This document shows positions 6,623 to 12,654 of a stretch of 13,796 nt of DNA, piece after piece (the first letter of the stretch is position 1; every line of letters starts with the position of its first letter). Origin of the DNA: an uncultured Bacteroidales bacterium. Its GTDB lineage: Bacteria > Bacteroidota > Bacteroidia > Bacteroidales > FEN-979. The stretch covers positions 1 through 13,796 of the forward strand of contig CAIYQH010000159.1 of assembly GCA_903928285.1 (NCBI GenBank), given 5' to 3'. The position numbers were made by a program, and so were the translations under genes. The notes under the pieces are model-generated. The model saw only the letters and a program-made list of their open reading frames with translations. It was not told the origin of the DNA and did no database searches.

Positions 6623-7768
6623 TCAGTCAAAACACCCGATATACCTTGAGATCACCATCCGCTGGATTTCAGAGGTCCCCTCGCCGATCTGCAACAGGCG
6701 CTGGTCGCGGTAAAAACGTTCGATATCATAATCCTTCATGAGTCCATACCCGCCATGGAGCTGCACCGCTTCGTCGGCTACTTCACGGGCAATTTCCGAG
6801 CAATATAATTTGGCCATGGCCGCCTCCTTTGCATAGGGCAGGTTGTTTGATTTCAGCCAGGCGCCTTTATAAAGCAGGTTGCGCGCCAGTTCGATCTTGG
6901 TGGCCATATCAGCCAGTTTGAAAGCATTGACCTGGAACTGGGCAATGGGTTTGCCAAACTGCTTGCGGCTTTTTGCATAGGAGAGACCCAACTCAAAGGC
7001 GCCCTGCGCGAGGCCCAGCCCCATGGCGCCGATGGCAAGGCGGCCACTGTCGAGGGTACTCAGCATAATGTGTGAACCTTCGCCCCGTTTTCCCAGGAGG
7101 TTGGAGGCCGGAACCCTGCACTCATCAAAAAATAGCTGCGATGTGTCGGAGGCACGCCACATCATCTTGCCATGCATCGGGACCCGTTTGAACCCGGGAG
7201 TGCCGGCATCCACAAGGATGGTCGAGAATTCCTTCTGTCCGCTGCTCTCGCCCGAAACAACCTGTACCGTTGCACCCATGTTTATACTTGATGCGCCGTT
7301 GGTGATAAAGATCTTTGAACCGTTGATGATCCAGTGGTCGTCTTCCAGGCGGGCTGTGGTCTTGGTTGCCCTGGAATCGCTTCCCGCGTCGGGCTCTGTC
7401 AGCCCGAACGCCCAGAGGGCATCCCCTGTCGAAAGCATCGGAAGGTATTTCTGCTTCTGTTCCTCGGTGCCGTAATTCATGATAGGACCGATACCGAGCG
7501 AGATATGGGCAGCAAGGGTGGCAGCCTGTGAACTGTCGATGCGTGCGAGTTCCTCAACGGCGATCACATAAGCCAGCGTATCCATGTCAATGCCGCCATA
7601 TTCCACAGGTGTTCGTAATCCGAAAAATCCAAGTTCCCCCATTCTTTTGGTAAGTGCAATGGAGAATTCTCCCTTTTCATCCAGTTCCTGTGCTGCCGGT
7701 TTTACTTCACGCTCGGCGAAATCACGCACCGTCTTGCGTATCATGTTGTGCTCTTCTGTCAAATACAT
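6623..7768 (-). CDS. Acyl-CoA dehydrogenase, short-chain/butyryl-type active site
   Basis: A 381-residue flavoprotein dehydrogenase that oxidises an acyl-CoA to the 2,3-enoyl-CoA and passes electrons to ETF. I start it at ATG 7766-7768, four bases after the stop of the upstream lyase gene. The frame is open to 7891, but this overlaps that gene and the N-terminus MYLTEEHNMIRKTVRDFAER already matches the family start. Family signatures are FGLTEPDAGSDSRA (about 121-134) and LHGGYGLMKDYDIERFYRDQ (about 337-356). The catalytic Glu is at 363 in GEGTSEIQ, the position used by butyryl- and medium-chain enzymes. The alternative position used by isovaleryl-CoA dehydrogenase (LDxER in helix G) is LDSGR here, with Gly242. 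It is the last gene of a leucine-degradation cluster, so isovaleryl-CoA is the expected substrate from context, while the active site points to a short or 2-methyl-branched acyl-CoA. Confidence 0.93.
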   Translation of the reverse strand: MYLTEEHNMIRKTVRDFAEREVKPAAQELDEKGEFSIALTKRMGELGFFGLRTPVEYGGIDMDTLAYVIAVEELARIDSSQAATLAAHISLGIGPIMNYGTEEQKQKYLPMLSTGDALWAFGLTEPDAGSDSRATKTTARLEDDHWIINGSKIFITNGASSINMGATVQVVSGESSGQKEFSTILVDAGTPGFKRVPMHGKMMWRASDTSQLFFDECRVPASNLLGKRGEGSHIMLSTLDSGRLAIGAMGLGLAQGAFELGLSYAKSRKQFGKPIAQFQVNAFKLADMATKIELARNLLYKGAWLKSNNLPYAKEAAMAKLYCSEIAREVADEAVQLHGGYGLMKDYDIERFYRDQRLLQIGEGTSEIQRMVISRYIGCFD

Positions 7769-7772
7769 GTTG

Positions 7773-8684
7773 TTATGGTTTTGGTTTGTAACTTTTTGCT
7801 GCAAATCCTTCCTTTGACCGGACCGAGGATTGGGAAGGATCAAAAATCTCACGTTCAGTTTCGTATGCCTTTTCCAATGCTTTCCTGTCAATGCCTACCG
7901 TCAAATTCTTTCTTTCGGCAAACTCCAGCAGGTGCCTGGTATCCAGGTTTCCCAGCATCCTTTTTCCCGTCATCGGGCATCCTCCGCGACCGCCGATCAC
8001 ACTGTCAAACCTCCTGCATCCGGCCCTGTATGCTGCATTAACCTGCTCATACCACCCGACGTTGGTGGTGTGCAGATGCAATCCGAACTCCACCCCTGGA
8101 AACATCGGGATAAGCCGGGAAAAGACTTCGAAGATCAGCAATGCATCCAGCTCAATGGAGACATTCGACAAAACGATGGTTGTCGCGCCTGACTGATACA
8201 GTTTCTGAACCCAGCCTGCCAGGATCTCCTGGCTCCAGGGATCGGAATAGGGGTTCCCAAAGGCCATCGAGATATAGATAACCGCCTGTTTCCCATGTTG
8301 CGAACAAAGATTCGTAATCGTTTCAACTGTTTCGCGTGATTGTTCAATAGTTGTATTCAGGTTTAACCTGAGAAAGGCAGGGGAAAATGAAAAGGGATAG
8401 GAGATATGGGTGATTTCGGCCTTTGAGGCCAGAAGTTCGGCTCCACGGATGCCTGTTGCCAGGAACATCCGTCCGGAGCGGTTTTCCGTAAGGTCCAGCA
8501 GGTTTAGGACCTCCATTGAATCGCCCATCTGGGGGATGATTTTGGGAGAGACCCTGCTGCCAATCTCCACGACATCAAATCCCACTTTCAAAAGTTCATT
8601 GATATAACGGACTTTTTCCATCGTGGGAATGATCCGGGGAAACCCCTGCATTCCTTCTCTTGGCGATTCAATGATTTTGATCAT
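7773..8684 (-). CDS. HMG-CoA lyase family protein, Cys-containing paralog
   Basis: A 303-residue DRE-TIM metallolyase barrel, closest by motif to bacterial HMG-CoA lyases, which split HMG-CoA into acetyl-CoA and acetoacetate. Matching signatures: VVEIGSRVSPKIIPQMGDS (about 38-56), metal-binding HLH (His203, His205), and IGGRGGCPMTGKRMLGN, carrying the G-loop Cys236 and Asn246. Two expected acidic residues differ. The RD pair that starts the family (Arg41-Asp42 in human numbering) is Arg9-Glu10 (SPREGMQ), and the usual D-T after strand 6 is SNVS (Asn174). Codons checked: GAA for Glu10, TGC for Cys236. Its ATG overlaps the stop of the next paralog by four bases (ATGA), so the two are coupled. 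This may be the functional liuE/mvaB equivalent, but the Asp-to-Glu and Asp-to-Asn changes make activity uncertain. Confidence 0.87.
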   Translation of the reverse strand: MIKIIESPREGMQGFPRIIPTMEKVRYINELLKVGFDVVEIGSRVSPKIIPQMGDSMEVLNLLDLTENRSGRMFLATGIRGAELLASKAEITHISYPFSFSPAFLRLNLNTTIEQSRETVETITNLCSQHGKQAVIYISMAFGNPYSDPWSQEILAGWVQKLYQSGATTIVLSNVSIELDALLIFEVFSRLIPMFPGVEFGLHLHTTNVGWYEQVNAAYRAGCRRFDSVIGGRGGCPMTGKRMLGNLDTRHLLEFAERKNLTVGIDRKALEKAYETEREIFDPSQSSVRSKEGFAAKSYKPKP

Positions 8685-9691
8685 CCTTTACCGGTAAGTG
8701 ATTTGGGAATTCTTCCGTTCTTGATAGCCTCCGACCGCAGGCGCCTGCCCACGATCCGTTCAACCATCGCCCCTGTTTCCAGCACTTTGTCGATGTTGAG
8801 CTGGGTATCGATTCCCATCTCATCCATCATCACCACCATATCTTCGGTGGATACCAGTCCTACCAGGTTTGGATCCTTATAGTAATAGCTCCCGGTGCCG
8901 GCAACAGGAACTCCGCTCACGAAGTTGGCCGGCTGACCGCCGATGCCACCCATGGTCGATTCGTAATTGACCATCCCTGCCTGAAGGGCGGCCAGTACGT
9001 TGGCAAGTCCCCAGCCACGCGTGGTATGAAAGTGAACGATCTGTTTTTCGACCCGTACCCCTGAATCAAGCAGCATGGAATAGTACTGGTAGACCCTGTC
9101 GGGAGAGGCCGACCCGTCGTGATCGGCATGCTCTACATCGTTAACCCCGATATCGAGCCAGCGTTTGGTGAAATCGATAGCCTTTTCCATCTTCGTCGGC
9201 CCCTCAATCGGGCATCCCCAGATGGTACTTACCGTGCCATTGACCTTCAGCCCGGCCTTCCTGGCCATGGGAATATATTTCTCCGCCATTTTCCAGTAGT
9301 CATCGAGGCTCAACCCCGAATTTTTGCGGTGATGCGATTCACTGGTCGAAACCATCAGCAGGATCCTGTCGGGTCCCCAGCCCTCTTTCCTGGCCTGGAT
9401 AGCCCGTTCAATTGCCTTCTCCCGGATGGTGATGGCGGTCACCGACACCTGGCCAAGAAGGGCCGCCACAGTTTTACTGGCCCTCAGCCGTTTGAGCACC
9501 TCATCAGAATCTTTAAACTGGGGCATCCCGGCGGGATTGCCGAGGTTGGTCACTTCAATGTGCCTGAACCCGGCAAGGATCAGTTGTTCGGCAAGCCAAA
9601 CCTTGGCATCGGTGGGAATAAAGATCTCTTCATGCTGGAACCCGTCTCTGACGGTTATGTCGCCTATGGTGACTTTTTTCGGATAATTCAT
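8681..9691 (-). CDS. HMG-CoA lyase-like protein lacking the catalytic Cys
   Basis: A 336-residue DRE-TIM barrel of the HMG-CoA lyase/pyruvate carboxyltransferase-like superfamily. It keeps Arg15-Asp16 (ITVRDGFQHEE), Glu46 (HIEVTN), the SESHHRKN segment matching SESFSxKN of lyases, Asp190 (HADHDGSASP) and the metal ligands His220/His222 (IVHFHTTRGWGLANVLAALQ). The catalytic G-loop reads GGIGGQPAN, with Gln253 (codon CAG, 8933-8935) where HMG-CoA lyase has Cys (Cys266 human, Cys237 Pseudomonas mevalonii). The Asn of GNxATED is replaced by Leu279 (GLVSTED). A long insert follows the G-loop (VPVAGTGSYYYKDPN). It follows the biotin carboxylase after 81 bases and overlaps the second lyase-like gene by four. 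It could be a partner subunit of that protein, or an aldolase/lyase with another acyl-CoA or keto-acid substrate. Confidence 0.86.
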   Translation of the reverse strand: MNYPKKVTIGDITVRDGFQHEEIFIPTDAKVWLAEQLILAGFRHIEVTNLGNPAGMPQFKDSDEVLKRLRASKTVAALLGQVSVTAITIREKAIERAIQARKEGWGPDRILLMVSTSESHHRKNSGLSLDDYWKMAEKYIPMARKAGLKVNGTVSTIWGCPIEGPTKMEKAIDFTKRWLDIGVNDVEHADHDGSASPDRVYQYYSMLLDSGVRVEKQIVHFHTTRGWGLANVLAALQAGMVNYESTMGGIGGQPANFVSGVPVAGTGSYYYKDPNLVGLVSTEDMVVMMDEMGIDTQLNIDKVLETGAMVERIVGRRLRSEAIKNGRIPKSLTGKG

Positions 9692-9721
9692 CGTTTTAAT
9701 GTGATAGGTGAATAACTAATT

Positions 9722-9761
9722 CAAAATTCAATAGAAAAATCAGCAACGGCAATGTGCCCGT
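9722..9761 (-). promoter_or_regulatory. Weak hairpin and promoter-like sequence in the 81-base intercistronic gap
   Basis: This is the only sizeable gap between the carboxylase and the dehydrogenase apart from the REP-bearing one. Read on the - strand it holds a small imperfect hairpin (ACGGGCA / TGCCGT around CAT, complement of 9746-9761), four bases later a run of five T, and then GAATTTTG (complement of 9722-9729). GAATTTTG is one mismatch from the Bacteroidota -7 consensus TAnnTTTG. ATTG stands 20 bases upstream of it, where TTTG at 19 is expected. Together these might act as an attenuator followed by an internal promoter for the two lyase genes and the dehydrogenase. Each signal alone is weak. 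Confidence 0.22.
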
Positions 9762-9772
9762 TCTGAAAACCT

Positions 9773-11785
9773 TTACTTCCGTAATTCTTCAAACTCAACC
9801 AGGATCCTGCTGCTTTCCACCCGGTCGTTCACCGCCACGGCAACCAGCTTAACAACCGCATCACGGGGGGAAACGATCAGGTTTTCCATTTTCATGGCCT
9901 CGATAATCATCATGACTTCACCTCTTTTCAAGGTATCGCCCGCCTTCAGGTTTATCTTGATAACCTTCCCGTGCATGGGTGATATAACGTGATCGCTGTC
10001 GTGACCTGTGCTTTCATACACCGCGGCGGTTACCGATTCGGTGAGGATATCATGACGTTTTAACCTGAAAACATGTCCGGCAACAGTCACAAAGGCTTGG
10101 TTTCCCTGGTCCTCCGAGATGTATGCCAGATATTTGTGATGTTGGATTGTAAAGCTGACGGTATGTTGTGAATATTCTGAAATGGTTGCCTGGTAAGATT
10201 CTCCGGCAATTCCAAACTGAAAATGGTTATTCGAAAAGCCCGGAATCTGCACCTGGTAATCCTCCTCTTCAAACCTGATCCGGATATTCATCAGCGCCCG
10301 CCAGTAGCCGATGGTTTCCCATAAATTTGGTTTTTTATCCTCTTTGCCCCCGTTAAGGGCATGTCTGTTCAGGGTGAACATCAGGTATCCGATCAGTGGA
10401 ACATGCGTTGGGACCGCATTTTTCTCTTTCCCGATCTCAGCAACCAGCGCGGTGGTATGTTCATCACAAAACCTGGTGGATATGGTGTTCGAGATAAAGT
10501 CATCGCTTTGCAGCAGTTTAACGAGATAGGTGATGTTGGTGGCAATACCGTGGATGATATAATCATTCAGCGCCTGCAGCATAAGCTGGCTTGCTTCGTG
10601 ACGGTCGCGGCCGTGCACAATGAGCTTGCAGATCATGGGGTCGAATGAACTCTTGATCTCCCGCTGCTCCCCAATCCCGCTGTCGATGCGGATTCCCTGA
10701 ATGGCCGGTTCCTTATACAACGTCATGGTACCGGGGGAGGGCTGGAAATTATTTTCAGGGTCCTCGGCATAAATACGGCATTCGATGGCATGGCCAGTTT
10801 GGCGGATATCCTCCTGCCTCAGCCGGAGCGGATTCCCTGCCGCCACGTGGATTTGCTCTTCGACAATATCGATGCCGGTGACCAACTCGGTAACCGGATG
10901 TTCCACCTGGATGCGTGTGTTCATCTCCAGGAAATAAAAATCAAGGTTTTTGTCAACCAGGAATTCGATGGTGCCGGCATTGCTGTATCCAATGGCCTTG
11001 CCGATGGCTACCGCAGCCTCACCCATCCTGGTGCGGACTTCAGGAGTCAGGGTAGGGGAGGGAGATTCCTCGATGATCTTCTGGTACCTCCGCTGAATGG
11101 AACATTCACGTTCATACAGGTGGATCACATTGCCAAAATTATCGCCCAGGATCTGAACCTCGATATGGCGCGGCTCCTCGATGAACTTTTCAATATAAAC
11201 TGTTTCGTCGCCAAAATAGGCCTTTGCCTGCCGGCTTGTCGACTCAATGGACTCAGCCAACTCCTGTTCGCCGTAAACGATGCGCATTCCCTTCCCACCT
11301 CCCCCGGCAGCCGCTTTCAGCAAAACCGGGAATCCGATACGGTGAGCCGTTTTCTCCAGTTCTTCGGGAGTGCCGGTAACGCCTTCGGTCATCGGGATGT
11401 TGATCTTTTTCACGAAAGCCCGGGCCGATATTTTATTCCCCATGATCTTCATGGCATGGGTGTCGGGACCGATAAAGATCAGTCCGGCCGCTTTACATCC
11501 ATCGACAAAGAGGTGATTTTCGGCCAGGAAACCATATCCCGGGTGAACCGCATCGCACTGTGACCTGACAGCTACTTCAATGAGTTTAGCGATGTTCAGA
11601 TAGGTCTCGCTCAGTTCAACCTCCCCGATGCAATAGGCTTCGTCGGCCTGGGCAACATGCAGAGAGCCGGCATCGATTGCGGAATAGATGGCAACGGTTT
11701 TTATCCCTAATTTCCTGGCCGTCCGGATAACCCGGACAGCAATTTCGCCGCGGTTTGCGACCAGTATTTTATAGATCTGCTGCAT
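9773..11785 (-). CDS. liuD: Methylcrotonyl-CoA carboxylase, biotin carboxylase/BCCP subunit
   Basis: A 670-residue biotin-dependent acyl-CoA carboxylase alpha subunit. The biotin carboxylase domain covers about 1-450: KILVANRGEIAVRVIR, GYGFLAEN, ATP-grasp loop GGGGKGMR (161-168), QRRYQKIIEE, and EMNTRIQVEHPVTE (287-300) with the catalytic Glu/Arg/Glu set. A middle segment (about 455-590) is probably the BT domain that holds the two subunits together. The C-terminal BCCP domain (about 598-668) contains IIEAMKME, with the biotin-accepting Lys632 (codon AAA at 9890-9892). Total length and single-chain BC-BT-BCCP order fit the methylcrotonyl-CoA or propionyl-CoA type. The partner carboxyltransferase two genes upstream and the adjacent hydratase and lyases favour methylcrotonyl-CoA. 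It starts one base after the hydratase stop (TAA T ATG). Propionyl- or geranyl-CoA carboxylase are less likely alternatives. Confidence 0.92.
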   Translation of the reverse strand: MQQIYKILVANRGEIAVRVIRTARKLGIKTVAIYSAIDAGSLHVAQADEAYCIGEVELSETYLNIAKLIEVAVRSQCDAVHPGYGFLAENHLFVDGCKAAGLIFIGPDTHAMKIMGNKISARAFVKKINIPMTEGVTGTPEELEKTAHRIGFPVLLKAAAGGGGKGMRIVYGEQELAESIESTSRQAKAYFGDETVYIEKFIEEPRHIEVQILGDNFGNVIHLYERECSIQRRYQKIIEESPSPTLTPEVRTRMGEAAVAIGKAIGYSNAGTIEFLVDKNLDFYFLEMNTRIQVEHPVTELVTGIDIVEEQIHVAAGNPLRLRQEDIRQTGHAIECRIYAEDPENNFQPSPGTMTLYKEPAIQGIRIDSGIGEQREIKSSFDPMICKLIVHGRDRHEASQLMLQALNDYIIHGIATNITYLVKLLQSDDFISNTISTRFCDEHTTALVAEIGKEKNAVPTHVPLIGYLMFTLNRHALNGGKEDKKPNLWETIGYWRALMNIRIRFEEEDYQVQIPGFSNNHFQFGIAGESYQATISEYSQHTVSFTIQHHKYLAYISEDQGNQAFVTVAGHVFRLKRHDILTESVTAAVYESTGHDSDHVISPMHGKVIKINLKAGDTLKRGEVMMIIEAMKMENLIVSPRDAVVKLVAVAVNDRVESSRILVEFEELRK

Positions 11786-11786
11786 A

Positions 11787-12569
11787 TTATTTTACCCAGT
11801 TCGGTTTGCGTTTTTCAAGAAATGCATTCATACCCTCCTGCCCCTCATCGGATGCCCTTATTTCAGCGATCATCCTCGCCGTGTAATCGTAAGCCTCCAT
11901 AAGGGTCAGTTTATTAACCACATCATGGATGAGCGTTTTGCAATGGTTCATCGCATTGGGGCCGCTGGTGCGCAGCAACCCGATGGTCTCCTGCAAAGTC
12001 TCCTCCAGTTTTTCAGCAGGGACCGATTTGTTGACCAGCCGGAATGATTCAGCCTCCTTCCCCCTGATGCGTTTGCCGGTGATCATCAGCTCCCTTGCGC
12101 CATATTCCCCAACCCGCTTGATGACATAGGGCGAGATACAGGCAGGAACGATGCCGATCTTCACCTCGCTGAGCGAGAAGGTGGCATCGTCGGAGCAATA
12201 GGCCAGGTCGCAGGCGGCAATCAAACCGTTGGCCCCGCCCAGGGCGACCCCGTGAACAACGGCGATGGTTGGCCGGGGGCAGGTATAAAGGGCAAGGAAA
12301 CATTTTGACAACAGCAGGCTTTCAGTATAATTCTGTTCATAGCTGTTCAATGAAACGCTCTTCATCCAGTTCAGGTCAACACCGGCGCAAAAAGATTTGC
12401 CGTTTCCGCGCAGGATCACGAAAAGAACCTCCGGGTCAAGTGTTTCGAAGCAGGTGGTGAGCTCACGCAGCATGGTTTCATTGAAAGCATTGTGAACATC
12501 AGGCCGGTTCATCCTGATGGTGAGGGCCCCATGGTCTAATGATAACTCTAATGTTGTATAACTTGTCAT
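11787..12569 (-). CDS. liuC: Methylglutaconyl-CoA hydratase (enoyl-CoA hydratase/isomerase family)
   Basis: A 260-residue crotonase-fold enzyme proposed to hydrate 3-methylglutaconyl-CoA to HMG-CoA. Oxyanion-hole segments are FCAGVDLNWMK (about 60-70) and VALGGANGLIAACD (108-121). The catalytic Glu is Glu135 in FSLSEVKIGIVP. The second crotonase Glu position (E of GGGxEL) is Gly115, as I recall for the LiuC subgroup (GGGVGLVACCD), so I read it as a subgroup feature rather than a defect. The AGxDLNWM motif and SEVKIGIVPACISPYV also fit LiuC. It ends one base before the biotin carboxylase gene and begins 85 bases after the carboxyltransferase gene, with a pair of palindromes in that gap. A generic enoyl-CoA hydratase is the fallback call. 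Confidence 0.88.
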   Translation of the reverse strand: MTSYTTLELSLDHGALTIRMNRPDVHNAFNETMLRELTTCFETLDPEVLFVILRGNGKSFCAGVDLNWMKSVSLNSYEQNYTESLLLSKCFLALYTCPRPTIAVVHGVALGGANGLIAACDLAYCSDDATFSLSEVKIGIVPACISPYVIKRVGEYGARELMITGKRIRGKEAESFRLVNKSVPAEKLEETLQETIGLLRTSGPNAMNHCKTLIHDVVNKLTLMEAYDYTARMIAEIRASDEGQEGMNAFLEKRKPNWVK

Positions 12570-12587
12570 GTATCGGTTACTGTTTTA

Positions 12588-12642
12588 TTTGGCTAAAGCC
12601 AAAAGTGTTTCTGCATTGCTGACCACTGGCTTCAGCCAGTGG
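12588..12642. repeat. REP-like pair of palindromes sharing a GGCTNNAGCC core
   Basis: Two short hairpins fill the gap between the carboxyltransferase and hydratase genes. The first is TTTGGC-TAAA-GCCAAA (12588-12603). The second is CCACTGGC-TTCA-GCCAGTGG (12623-12642), a perfect 8-base stem. Nineteen bases lie between them, and both contain TGGCTNNAGCCA. A doublet of related palindromes in an intercistronic gap is the architecture of REP/BIME elements, which are moved by TnpA-REP (RAYT) transposases encoded elsewhere. No transposase is in the window. In the transcript these stems could protect the 3' end of the carboxyltransferase message or lower expression of genes downstream. Confidence 0.68.
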
Positions 12643-12654
12643 CAATTCATCCGG

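Noticed and set aside
7769..7891. N-terminal extension of the acyl-CoA dehydrogenase by 41 residues
   Set aside because: The extension overlaps the 3' end of the lyase gene, and its sequence (basic, no family similarity) does not match the dehydrogenase N-terminus, which begins properly at ATG 7768.
10790..11563. A 257-codon open frame on the + strand opposite the biotin carboxylase gene
   Set aside because: It lies wholly antisense to a well-conserved gene, shows no recognisable domain, and is explained by codon bias on the other strand.
12183..12240. Missing first catalytic Glu in the hydratase (Gly115)
   Set aside because: As far as I recall, LiuC-type hydratases also have Gly there and keep only the second Glu, so this is not evidence of inactivation.
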